Below, piece by piece: positions 50,040-57,226 of a DNA stretch of 64,000 bases (within the stretch, counting starts at the first letter, position 1; each line of letters opens with the position of its first letter). Where the stretch lies: the NCBI GenBank assembly GCA_934590165.1, contig CAKTOO010000010.1, positions 24,746-88,745 of the forward strand, written 5' to 3'. This DNA is from an uncultured Dysosmobacter sp. Lineage in GTDB: Bacteria; Bacillota; Clostridia; Oscillospirales; Oscillospiraceae. The position numbers and the translations under genes are program-made. The notes under the pieces are model-generated. The model saw only the letters and a list, made by a program, of their open reading frames with translations, had not been told where the DNA came from and ran no database searches.

Positions 50040-50600
50040 ATGTATTATACTCTGGAAGTGGCGGGCCTGAAGCGAGACCTGCCTATCTGCAAGGTAACAG
50101 ATGACCTGTACATCGGTGCCTTTGTGGTATTCGGCGATGCGGAGCTGACCGTGGCCTGCGCCCGGGAGCTTTTGAAGCTGGTGGACCCGGACAGCTATGA
50201 CTACATGCTCACCGCCGAGGCCAAGGGCATCCCGCTGATCCACGAGATGGCCCGCCAGTCCGGTGCGAAAAAGTATATCCTGGCCCGTAAGGGTGCCAAG
50301 GTCTACATGCCGGACCCTCTGTGTGTGGAGGACAAGTCCATCACCACCGCCGGCGCCCAGAAGCTGTATCTGGGACGGGACGACGCGGACCTTATCCGCG
50401 GCAAGCGCATCCTCATTATGGATGACGTTATCTCCACCGGCGGTTCTCTCCATGCGCTGGAGATCCTGGTACAGGCGGCGGGCGGCACCGTGGCCGACCG
50501 GGTGGCCGTGCTGGCTGAAGGCGCCGCCAAGGACCGCAAGGACATCAAGTTCCTGGCGCCTCTGCCGGTATTCAACGCCGATGGTTCCATCAAGGGCTGA
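50040..50600 (+). CDS. Purine phosphoribosyltransferase (Apt-like)
   Basis: 186 residues, type I phosphoribosyltransferase fold. The PRPP-binding signature is ILIMDDVISTGGS (about 126-138), and an N-terminal hood segment (MYYTLEVAGLKRDLPICKV) precedes it. The AEAKGIPL loop (about 62) is Apt/Xpt-like. It most likely joins adenine, xanthine or guanine with PRPP. ATG at 50040, GGAGG 7 nt upstream; a long hairpin terminator follows. Close to the purine breakdown genes, so salvage of the same pool is plausible. Confidence 0.83.
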   Translation: MYYTLEVAGLKRDLPICKVTDDLYIGAFVVFGDAELTVACARELLKLVDPDSYDYMLTAEAKGIPLIHEMARQSGAKKYILARKGAKVYMPDPLCVEDKSITTAGAQKLYLGRDDADLIRGKRILIMDDVISTGGSLHALEILVQAAGGTVADRVAVLAEGAAKDRKDIKFLAPLPVFNADGSIKG

Positions 50601-50635
50601 GCGTTCCTCAGCCCCAGCAGCTTTCTGAAAATGAA

Positions 50636-50677
50636 AACAGCACGCCGTGGAGCGGGAATGCTCCGCGGCGTGCTGTT
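50636..50677. terminator. Terminator after the phosphoribosyltransferase gene
   Basis: AACAGCACGCCGTGGAGC and GCTCCGCGGCGTGCTGTT with a 6-nt loop, then TTATAT. It also faces the convergent MATE fragment. Confidence 0.88.
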
Positions 50678-50694
50678 TTATATAAGGAGAACAG

Positions 50695-51120
50695 TTATTC
50701 CCGCAGCGGATGCTGTTTTTTCCAGCTGCCGCTGAAATAGTAGGCCAGGCCGATCCCGAAGGGTGTGAAGCCAGCCAGGGCGTCTCCCAGCCAAAAGCCC
50801 ATATATTGCATATGAAGGCCCAGACCGAACAAAAGGGCCAACCCAATCCGCATGACCAGACCGTCCAAAATGGCGGTGGCAAAATTGACACGGTAGTCGC
50901 CGCTGCCGTTGATGAGCGCGTTCATGGGCGCGCGGCAGGCGCTGCTCAAAAACAGCAAAACAGCCACCGGCACGTATTCCATGGCAATGGCCAGCACCTC
51001 GGCCTCATCGGTAAAGATGCCGAAGACCTGCCGTGGAAACAGCAGCACCGCGGCGGTCAGCAGCAGGGAGGAGCACATGGTGATGCAGAAAGCCGCTACC
51101 AGGGGGACGGAGACCTGGCG
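50695..51120 (-). pseudogene. 3' fragment of a MATE transporter gene
   Basis: On the minus strand a frame ending at 50695 encodes about 140 residues of a MATE C-terminal part: LLFPRQVFGIFTDEAEVL, then SACRAPMNALINGSGDY and a terminal hydrophobic stretch ending WKKQHPLRE. Going upstream (toward higher coordinates) the MATE character ends between about 51095 and 51120, where coding for an oxidoreductase on the opposite strand begins. The N-terminal 300 or so residues and the start are missing. The remnant cannot make a functional pump. Confidence 0.85.
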
Positions 51121-51122
51121 TC
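51095..51122. other. Rearrangement junction between two truncated genes
   Basis: Within about 25 bp, both the MATE C-terminal frame (minus) and the oxidoreductase beta frame (plus) lose their expected upstream residues. Each gene has its 3' end intact pointing away from the junction. This is the signature of a deletion or inversion endpoint, or an assembly chimera. Confidence 0.7.
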
Positions 51123-51561
51123 CATCGGCCTGGCGGAATCGCTCTCCGCCGCAAACCGGGGAGAAAACATCTCCGTCATTTTCATCAACAATGGAATTTA
51201 CGGAATGACCGGCGGCCAAATGGCCCCCACCACGCTGCTGGGAATGAAGGCCAGCACCGCGCCCAAAGGACGCATCGCCGAGGAGCACGGATATCCCATG
51301 CACATGTGCGAGATCATGGACCAGCTGACAGCGCCGGCATACCTGGTCCGCACCAGCTGCAATAATCCGGCCAATGTGGGCAAGACGAAGGCGGCCATTC
51401 GCAAGGCATTCCAAAACCAATTGGACGGCAAGGGCTTTTCCATGGTGGAGATCGTCACCAGCTGTCCCACCAACTGGGGGATGGATGCGCTGCAAGCCCT
51501 GGACTATATGGATACACACATGCTGCGGGAGTTTCCGCTGGGTGTTTTTCGGGACAGGTAA
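51097..51561 (+). pseudogene. 3' fragment of a 2-oxoacid:ferredoxin oxidoreductase beta-subunit gene
   Basis: About 154 residues, beginning YQGDGDLASIG, the Mg-TPP-binding GDGD motif of KorB/VorB-type subunits, then VIFINNGIYGMTGGQMAPTT and a normal C-terminus (TCPTNWGM-like, REFPLGVF). The N-terminal 100 or so residues, including the first cofactor-binding half and the start, are missing at the junction near 51.1 kb. The intact gamma subunit gene follows 12 nt downstream. Unless the rest lies elsewhere, the complex cannot be made from this locus. Confidence 0.85.
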
Positions 51562-51573
51562 GGAGGAGAAGAC

Positions 51574-52119
51574 ATGGAAACCAACCTGTGTGTAGCCGGA
51601 TTCGGCGGTCAGGGCGTCATGACCCTGGGAAAGTTTCTGACTGACGCGACCTGCGGCTCCACGGACAAAAATGTGACATTTTTTCCCTCCTACGGCGCGG
51701 AACAGCGGGGCGGCACCGCCAATAGCTATGTGGTCATCTCTGATGAGGAGATCGGCGCGCCGCTGGGAGATGTGATGGACGACCTCATCGTTATGAACAG
51801 TGCGTCCCTGCAAAAATTTTTGCCGAAGCTGAAACAGAGAGGACGTCTTTTCATCAACAGCTCCATTGTCGCGGATGAGATTCCCCGGCAGGATGTCAAG
51901 GTCGTGAAGGCACCGGTGACAGAGCTGGCGTTGGAGCTGGGCAGCGCCAAGGTCCTGAATATCATCATGCTGGGCGTTTACGTTGGCTGCACGGAGGTCA
52001 TTGCGCCCCAAATCGTGTGGGAGACCGTGGCGCATAAGCTATCCGGAAAGGCGGCGCTGCCGCCGCTGAACGAGCGCGTCTTCCAAGTGGGATTGGAGCT
52101 TGGACAGGCGCAGCGGTGA
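51574..52119 (+). CDS. 2-oxoacid:ferredoxin oxidoreductase gamma subunit
   Basis: 181 residues, POR gamma/KorC type. AGFGGQGVMTLGKFL (about 6-20) and SYGAEQRGGTANSYVVIS (about 44) are family signatures. It forms a complex with KorA/B that decarboxylates 2-oxoacids (2-oxoglutarate or branched-chain) to acyl-CoA with reduced ferredoxin. Ribosome site AAGGAGGAG. Its beta-subunit neighbour is truncated and alpha is absent, so this locus appears to be a decayed operon end. Confidence 0.9.
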   Translation: METNLCVAGFGGQGVMTLGKFLTDATCGSTDKNVTFFPSYGAEQRGGTANSYVVISDEEIGAPLGDVMDDLIVMNSASLQKFLPKLKQRGRLFINSSIVADEIPRQDVKVVKAPVTELALELGSAKVLNIIMLGVYVGCTEVIAPQIVWETVAHKLSGKAALPPLNERVFQVGLELGQAQR

Positions 52120-52410
52120 CCGATACTCTCGGTATACAATGGGCAACACGGTTTTTCAGGGCATCTTCGGCGGCTGACTGTGTTATTTTCGTCGCCGGGC
52201 GGCAGCCCGGCTGCCTCAAAAGCCTTGCCAGCCACCAAATCTGCTCCTGAAAAACTCCGAAGGACCTGCCAGCGAGAGAAAACCGGCGCTGGCAAGAAAG
52301 AGGACGCGGGTGGGCTGGCGCCCACCAAGGACGATGACGCCGCCAGCGTTGATTTTTGCCGCTGGCAGGCGTATTGCCCTTTGTACACCGAGGGTACTGA
52401 AAAAGCTGCA

Positions 52411-52446
52411 AAAAAGAGCGCCCTGTTTGATTGGGGCGTTCTTTTT
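52411..52446 (+). terminator. Terminator-like hairpin downstream of the oxidoreductase gamma gene
   Basis: AAAAAGAGCGCCC, 9-nt loop, GGGGCGTTCTTTTT. Confidence 0.65.
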
Positions 52447-52457
52447 GACCTGTGGGA

Positions 52458-52486
52458 TTGCGGGAAAAAATAACATGTGGTAAAAT
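52458..52486 (+). promoter_or_regulatory. Promoter just before the E2-like membrane protein gene
   Basis: TTGCGG at 52458-52463, 17-nt spacer, TAAAAT at 52481-52486. The -10 lies only 10 nt before the ATG, so the transcript would be nearly leaderless. Confidence 0.5.
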
Positions 52487-52495
52487 AGCGGTGCT

Positions 52496-53914
52496 ATGAA
52501 ACAGAAAAGTGTCTATTGGGTCCCACGGGTCAACGCCCTGGTGATCCTGTCGGCGCTGTGCATGGTTTGTTCGGCAGTGGTGCGCACCGTCTGGGCCCAC
52601 GGGGAGACCGCGATCTCCCGCCCGACGTTCTGGCTCCAAATCCTCCTGCCCATCGCGGCAAACCTGTTCTTTGCGCTGACCGCCCTGATGGATTGCCGGG
52701 AGCGGCTGTACCGGACCGCTATCCCCGTGTGGATGGGCTGTGTGTTTTTTGCTGTCAAGGCGCAGGGGTTTCCCTCCAGGCTCCACACGGTGCTGTGCCT
52801 GCTGCTGTATGCGTTGGTGGCGGTGCTGTACACCGCCACAGTAACGGGACGGGTGCCCTCTCAGGTGCCCCTGTGGTTTTTGTTTGGCCTGCCCATGGCA
52901 TACCACATTATAATAGAGGACCGGCAGAAGATCGGCTGGCCGCTCCATGACTGGCTGCCGGAGATCTCCGTGCTGCTGTGCATGGCCGCCATGCTGCTTT
53001 TGAGCCTGGCTATGAAAAAGCGGCCGGTGGAGAAGGGGGCGTATATCCGACGCTTCGGTGACCGGGCAGACGGACGGCGCCTGTGGACGCTGTCGCCCAT
53101 TTTTGCCGTGTCTCCTTACATTATGAAGACCCGGAACACCTCCCAGAATTTCATCCAGGACCACATCGAGATCACCAATATTGAGCGATACATCATTGAA
53201 AAGCGCCGGGCAGGGATGAAGAGCTTTGGCATCCTCCATGTACTGCTGGCCTCTTACGTCCGGGCCTGCGCCGGGTATCCGGGCCTGAACCGCTTTATCG
53301 CCGGGCAGAAGATCTACTGCCGGGACCGGGAGATCCAGATCAACATGACCATCAAAAAAGAGATGACCAACAATTCTCCCGACACAGTCATCAAGGTTAC
53401 CTTTGACCCCGCCGATACGGCGGAGACCGTGTACCGCCGTTTCAACGAGAAGGTCCAGCAGGTGAAAAACGCCCCCACGGACACCTCCTTTGATTCCCTG
53501 GCCAGGGCTTTCAATCTGATTCCCGGCCTGATTTTGAAGTGCTTCGTGTTTTTGCTGCAAGTGGCTGACTATTTCGGCCTGCTGCCCCGGGCATTGACAG
53601 ACCTGTCTCCCTTCCACGGCTCCCTGTACATCACCTCCATGGCCTCTTTGGGCATTCCGCCCATTTACCATCATTTGTATGACTTCGGCAATGTGCCGGT
53701 GTTCTGCTCCTTCGGCAAAAAGCGCCGGGTGTATGAGCTGCAGCGGGACGGTAGCGTGGTCCTGCGGAAATACGTGGACTGGAACCTGGTGACGGACGAG
53801 CGGGTAGTGGACGGCTTTTACTTCGCCTCTGCCCTGCGGTACATCCACTCCCTGTTTCAGGACCCCTGGCAGCTGGACCGGCCGCCGGAGGAAGTGCGCC
53901 GGGACCAGGCGTGA
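52496..53914 (+). CDS. Membrane-anchored E2 (2-oxoacid dehydrogenase acyltransferase)-like protein
   Basis: 472 residues. The N-terminal half (about 10-180) has five or six hydrophobic segments, and the C-terminal half (about 215-465) has the chloramphenicol-acetyltransferase/E2 catalytic fold, with segments like SPFHGSLYITSMASLGIPPIYHHLYDFGNVPVFCSFGK (only key parts cited). The DHRxxDG catalytic motif appears as D434-E435-R-V-V-D-G440, so the catalytic His is replaced by Glu. There is no lipoyl domain. It may be an inactive or repurposed acyltransferase-like membrane protein. No ribosome site is visible before the ATG. Confidence 0.78.
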   Translation: MKQKSVYWVPRVNALVILSALCMVCSAVVRTVWAHGETAISRPTFWLQILLPIAANLFFALTALMDCRERLYRTAIPVWMGCVFFAVKAQGFPSRLHTVLCLLLYALVAVLYTATVTGRVPSQVPLWFLFGLPMAYHIIIEDRQKIGWPLHDWLPEISVLLCMAAMLLLSLAMKKRPVEKGAYIRRFGDRADGRRLWTLSPIFAVSPYIMKTRNTSQNFIQDHIEITNIERYIIEKRRAGMKSFGILHVLLASYVRACAGYPGLNRFIAGQKIYCRDREIQINMTIKKEMTNNSPDTVIKVTFDPADTAETVYRRFNEKVQQVKNAPTDTSFDSLARAFNLIPGLILKCFVFLLQVADYFGLLPRALTDLSPFHGSLYITSMASLGIPPIYHHLYDFGNVPVFCSFGKKRRVYELQRDGSVVLRKYVDWNLVTDERVVDGFYFASALRYIHSLFQDPWQLDRPPEEVRRDQA

Positions 53915-53925
53915 CGCAAAAATGA

Positions 53926-53972
53926 CCGCCCGAAAGGGGGGAGGGGGCTGTGCCCTTCCGTCTTTCGGGCGG
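53926..53972. terminator. Long hairpin between the E2-like gene and ruvX
   Basis: CCGCCCGAAAG and CTTTCGGGCGG enclose a G-rich loop of about 25 nt. It is the likely terminator for both convergent genes. Confidence 0.65.
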
Positions 53973-53980
53973 CTTTGCGC

Positions 53981-54400
53981 TTAAAGGTGACTTTTCTTAT
54001 AGGTGAGGTACCCCTCCAAAATGAGGGACGCCGCCACGGCGTCCACCACCTTTTTCCGCTTTTTAGCGTTTTTGCCGCCAGTCATGAGGATCTGGTGGGC
54101 GTCGATGGTGGTACGCCGCTCATCCCAGAGGACCACCGACAATCCGGTGGCTTCCTTTAAAAGCTCTGCCATGGCCTCTGCCTTTTCCGCCCGGGGACCC
54201 CGGGTACCGTCCATATTCTTGGGGTGGCCCAGCACCAACTCCTCCGCGCCGTGCTCTTTGGCGAGAGCGGCGACCTGCTCTGCCACGATCTCAGGGCGGT
54301 ATGCGGTGATGACGGTGGTAAAACCGGCCAAAAAGCCGGTGGGGTCGGAGATGGCGATGCCGGTATGGGCGTCGCCGTAATCGATGGCCATGATGCGCAT
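53981..54400 (-). CDS. ruvX: Putative pre-16S rRNA nuclease / Holliday junction resolvase YqgF
   Basis: 139 residues, the usual size of RuvX (YqgF). RNase H-like motif MAIDYGDAHTGIAIS at the N-terminus, then VLWDERRTT (about 98) with catalytic acidic residues and a late DAVAASLILEGYL. It is proposed to process pre-16S rRNA 5' ends. The ATG at 54400 follows AAGGAGC. Upstream in-frame ATGs are in the promoter region of rpmG. Confidence 0.92.
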   Translation of the reverse strand: MRIMAIDYGDAHTGIAISDPTGFLAGFTTVITAYRPEIVAEQVAALAKEHGAEELVLGHPKNMDGTRGPRAEKAEAMAELLKEATGLSVVLWDERRTTIDAHQILMTGGKNAKKRKKVVDAVAASLILEGYLTYKKSHL

Positions 54401-54521
54401 AAAAAGCTGCTCCTTATGATGAAAATGTGGTTTCCGCCACCATGATAGCACACTCCCTTTCTTGGCGCAAGGTGGAAGGGGAGAACGATGAAAAATGCTG
54501 GAATTTTTTCGCAAAAAACAG

Positions 54522-54550
54522 TTGACCTTCGCTTTGACTTATGTTACAAT
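54522..54550 (+). promoter_or_regulatory. Promoter of rpmG-secE-nusG-rplK-rplA
   Basis: TTGACC at 54522-54527, 17-nt spacer, TACAAT at 54545-54550, about 150 nt upstream of rpmG. Confidence 0.72.
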
Positions 54551-54698
54551 CTCTCTTACCTGTGAAAAAGGGCTTTCTTGTCGTGCGCTTTTTTCGCTTT
54601 TCAGGCGGCGGCGGAAAAGACCTTACAAAAAGGCAGGGAGGCAGTCGGTATCCCCGGCGGAGCCGTGCTGGATACCAATAATAAGGAGGTGCCGTTAA

Positions 54699-54848
54699 AT
54701 GCGCGTAAAAGTGACCCTGAGATGCAACGAGTGCAAGCAGAGAAACTACAATACGATGAAGAACAAGAAGAATACCCCGGACAAGCTTGAGCTGAATAAG
54801 TATTGCCCCTTCTGCAAGAAGCACACGCTCCACACCGAGACCAAGTAA
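54699..54848 (+). CDS. rpmG: 50S ribosomal protein L33
   Basis: 49 residues, typical bL33. Two zinc-type CxxC pairs are present: RCNECKQRN (about 8-16) and YCPFCKKHT (about 35-43). The ATG at 54699 has AAGGAGG 8 nt upstream. It is small and easily missed. It precedes secE, as in many Firmicutes. Confidence 0.95.
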   Translation: MRVKVTLRCNECKQRNYNTMKNKKNTPDKLELNKYCPFCKKHTLHTETK

Positions 54849-54883
54849 TGGTCAACAACGAATAAGAAAGGGCGTGTAACGAA

Positions 54884-55096
54884 ATGGCAGAAGAAGCAAA
54901 GAAGAAAAAGGACCGCGGCCTGTGGTTCCGTGAAATGAAAAGCGAGCTGAAGAAAGTCGTATGGCCCAACCGCAAGACCGTCATTGAAAACACCGGCACC
55001 GTGCTGATGTGCTCTTTGGTGATCGGCGCTTGCATCTGGATCTTCGACGGCGTGCTGGGTACTGCTCTGGATATGCTCCTGAGCGTTCTGGGGTAA
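54884..55096 (+). CDS. secE: Preprotein translocase subunit SecE
   Basis: 70 residues: charged N-terminal amphipathic stretch (FREMKSELKKVVWPNRKTV, about 15-33) and a single membrane helix (about 40-66). It clamps SecY in the SecYEG channel. Short form typical of Firmicutes. nusG starts 6 nt later. Confidence 0.95.
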   Translation: MAEEAKKKKDRGLWFREMKSELKKVVWPNRKTVIENTGTVLMCSLVIGACIWIFDGVLGTALDMLLSVLG

Positions 55097-55102
55097 GAAA
55101 CG

Positions 55103-55627
55103 ATGGCAGACAGCGCGAAGTGGTATGTTGTCCATACCTATTCCGGCTATGAAAATGCCGTCAAGACCAGCATTGAAAAGTTCGTGACCGGCCGCGGCAT
55201 GGAGGATATGATCCTTCGGATCGAGATCCCCATGGAGACCGTCACGGAAGTCACCGATTCCGGCGCTACCAAAGAGGTGGAGCGGAAGGTGTTCCCCGGC
55301 TACGTGCTCATCAAGATGGTCATGACTGACGACACCTGGCATCTGGTGCGGAATGTCCGCGGCGTCACTGGCTTTGTCGGCAGCGCCAACAAGCCCATTC
55401 CCCTGACGGAGGAAGAGGTGCTTGCCATGGGCATGGAAAAGCACGAGATCGTTGTCAAATACGGCGTGGGCGACCATGTTCGCATCATGGACGGCCCGTT
55501 GGCCAGCTTTACCGGCGTTGTGGAGGAGATCGAACCCGAGAAGAACCGGGTCAGCGTCATGGTCTCCATGTTTGGCCGCGAGACACCGGTGGAACTGGAA
55601 CTGGATCAGGTAGAGGTCCAGGATTGA
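55103..55627 (+). CDS. nusG: Transcription antitermination protein NusG
   Basis: 174 residues: NGN domain (about 1-118, with KWYVVHTYSGYENAV) and KOW domain (about 122-174, with GDHVRIMDGPLASFTGVV). It binds RNA polymerase and couples transcription and translation. Starts 6 nt after secE. Confidence 0.96.
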   Translation: MADSAKWYVVHTYSGYENAVKTSIEKFVTGRGMEDMILRIEIPMETVTEVTDSGATKEVERKVFPGYVLIKMVMTDDTWHLVRNVRGVTGFVGSANKPIPLTEEEVLAMGMEKHEIVVKYGVGDHVRIMDGPLASFTGVVEEIEPEKNRVSVMVSMFGRETPVELELDQVEVQD

Positions 55628-55674
55628 GAAAAACGCACCCTCGGGTGCCGCCACGCCGGGCGTTTCCGGCGCAA
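55628..55674. repeat. Hairpin-rich segment before rplK (REP-like)
   Basis: GCACCC-TCG-GGGTGC and CGCCGGGCG/CGGCG hairpins. It resembles the element at 46.1-46.3 kb in layout. Confidence 0.35.
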
Positions 55675-55724
55675 GTGGGAGGGACCCTTCGTCCCGCCAA
55701 AGACGGCTTCACGGCCGCCACCAC
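55675..55724 (+). promoter_or_regulatory. Candidate L1-binding leader before rplK
   Basis: GTGGGAGGG followed by GC-rich hairpins and ACCAC. The GTGGGAGG...CCAC pattern recurs before rplA and resembles the rRNA-mimic site at which ribosomal protein L1 represses the L11 operon. Confidence 0.45.
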
Positions 55725-55750
55725 ATCTATGATTTAGGAGGTGCTACTCC

Positions 55751-56176
55751 GTGGCACAGAAAATTACTGGTTATGTGAAACTGCAGATCCCCGCAGGCAA
55801 AGCGACTCCCGCTCCCCCCGTTGGCCCCGCTCTGGGCCAGCACGGCGTCAATATCGCCGCCTTCACCAAGGAGTTCAACGAGCGCACCAAGAATGACATG
55901 GGCATGATCATCCCCGTCGTCATCACCGTGTACTCCGACCGTTCCTTCTCCTTCATCACCAAGACTCCCCCCGCGGCTGTCCTGATCAAGAAGGAGTGCA
56001 ACATCGAGTCCGGCTCCGGCGTGCCCAACAAGAACAAGGTGGCCACCATCTCCAAGGCTTCCATTCAGAAGATCGCTGAGATCAAGATGAAGGACCTGAA
56101 CGCCGCCAGCCTGGAAGCCGCTATGAGCATGATCGCCGGCACCTGCCGCTCCATGGGCGTTGTCGTGGGTGACTGA
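55751..56176 (+). CDS. rplK: 50S ribosomal protein L11
   Basis: 141 residues, normal length. N-terminal PAGKATPAPPVGPALGQHG loop and C-terminal rRNA-binding domain (about 75-141). Start is a GTG at 55751 behind AGGAGG. Confidence 0.97.
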   Translation: MAQKITGYVKLQIPAGKATPAPPVGPALGQHGVNIAAFTKEFNERTKNDMGMIIPVVITVYSDRSFSFITKTPPAAVLIKKECNIESGSGVPNKNKVATISKASIQKIAEIKMKDLNAASLEAAMSMIAGTCRSMGVVVGD

Positions 56177-56237
56177 GCTCCACGGCCAACTGACTGACAT
56201 TTCATAACAGCCGAGCGGCTGCGAGGCCGCTCCATAC

Positions 56238-56266
56238 AGTGGGAGGATTAATTCCGAAGAACCACT
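56238..56266 (+). promoter_or_regulatory. Candidate L1 translational operator before rplA
   Basis: AGTGG-GAGG...CCACT: a short stem with an internal GAGG side, placed just before the rplA ribosome site. The same motif occurs before rplK. Confidence 0.5.
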
Positions 56267-56283
56267 ATGAGGAGGAAGTAACA

Positions 56284-56976
56284 TTGTTTAGAGGCAAGAA
56301 ATATAAGGAAAGTGCCAAGCAGATCGATAAGAACACTCAGTACGAGGCTGCTGAGGGCTTGGCTCTCATTTGCAAAACCGCCAGCGCCAAGTTCGACGAG
56401 ACCGTCGAGTTGCACGTGAAGCTGGGCGTTGACTCCCGTCACGCCGACCAGCAGGTCCGCGGCGCCATCGTGCTGCCCCACGGCACCGGCAAGAGCGTCC
56501 GCGTCCTGGTGTTCGCCAAGGGCGACAAGGCGGAGGCTGCCCGCGAGGCCGGCGCCGATTATGTCGGCGATATGGACCTGGTGGAGAAGATCCAGAAGGA
56601 AAACTGGTTTGAGTTCGATGTGGTCGTCGCCAGCCCCGACATGATGGGCGTCGTCGGCCGCCTCGGTAAGGTCCTGGGCCCCAAGGGCTTGATGCCCTCT
56701 CCCAAGGCCGGCACCGTGACTCCCGACGTGGCTAAGGCCGTGAAGGAAGTCAAGGCAGGTAAGATCGAGTACCGCCTGGACAAGACCAACATCATCCACT
56801 GCCCCATCGGCAAGGTGTCCTTCGGCCCCGAGAAGCTGACCGAGAACTACAACGCTCTCATGGGCGCCATCGTCAAGGCCAAGCCCGCCACCGCCAAGGG
56901 CCAGTATATCCGTTCCTGCGTCGCCGCCTCCACCATGGGCCCCGGCGTGAAGATGAACACCGCGAAGATGGTCTGA
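56284..56976 (+). CDS. rplA: 50S ribosomal protein L1
   Basis: 230 residues with a TTG start at 56284 (AGGAGG 8 nt upstream). The L1 stalk protein has the usual two-domain fold and the signature VVASPDMMGVVGRLGKVLGPKG (core: GRLGKVLGPKGLMPSPK, about 122). L1 often autoregulates by binding its own mRNA. Confidence 0.97.
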   Translation: MFRGKKYKESAKQIDKNTQYEAAEGLALICKTASAKFDETVELHVKLGVDSRHADQQVRGAIVLPHGTGKSVRVLVFAKGDKAEAAREAGADYVGDMDLVEKIQKENWFEFDVVVASPDMMGVVGRLGKVLGPKGLMPSPKAGTVTPDVAKAVKEVKAGKIEYRLDKTNIIHCPIGKVSFGPEKLTENYNALMGAIVKAKPATAKGQYIRSCVAASTMGPGVKMNTAKMV

Positions 56977-57044
56977 GCTTTCAGCGCATCCTTCGCTCCC
57001 AGCCCGTTCCCGAAAGAGAATTGGGTAAAAATGATATTTGAGTA

Positions 57045-57073
57045 TTGACTTTTGTCGAATACTTGAGTATACT
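57045..57073 (+). promoter_or_regulatory. Promoter of rplJ-rplL
   Basis: TTGACT at 57045-57050, 17-nt spacer, TATACT at 57068-57073. Confidence 0.85.
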
Positions 57074-57079
57074 ATCAGA

Positions 57080-57215
57080 TGCGTTCCAAAGACAGCAGGT
57101 GGCGCAAGCCGTAAATCCTGCCGAGGGCGGCAAATATGATTTGCTATCCGTCCTTGTGTGTCTTTGCGCACAAGGACGGTTTCCTTTTTGAACGCACCTA
57201 CAAATTTCCTGGAGG
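57080..57215 (+). promoter_or_regulatory. Ribosomal protein L10 leader
   Basis: The segment has the expected order of elements: a long-range helix CGTTC...GAACG, an AAGACAGCAGGTGGC start, AATCCTGCCGAGG, then a terminal GTCCTTGTG/CACAAGGAC hairpin followed by TTTCCTTTTTG. This is the autoregulatory L10 leader of Firmicutes, in which free L10(L12)4 binds and stops transcription before rplJ. Confidence 0.85.
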
Positions 57216-57226
57216 TGAAAACAAGA

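Larger units (their letters stand above)
52120..52495. other. Non-coding region with inverted repeats, no supported gene
   Basis: About 375 bp. Notable are TGCCAGCG/CGCTGGCA-type inverted repeats (52267-52294), a terminator-like hairpin at 52411-52446 (AAAAAGAGCGCCC / GGGGCGTTCTTTTT) and a promoter at 52458-52486. The open frames on both strands have no ribosome sites. It resembles a dispersed intergenic repeat of this bacterial group, but I cannot verify copies elsewhere. Confidence 0.5.

Noticed and set aside
52180..52473. Possible 97-aa protein after korC
   Set aside because: No ribosome site, runs through a terminator hairpin and shows no domain; more likely a repeat region.
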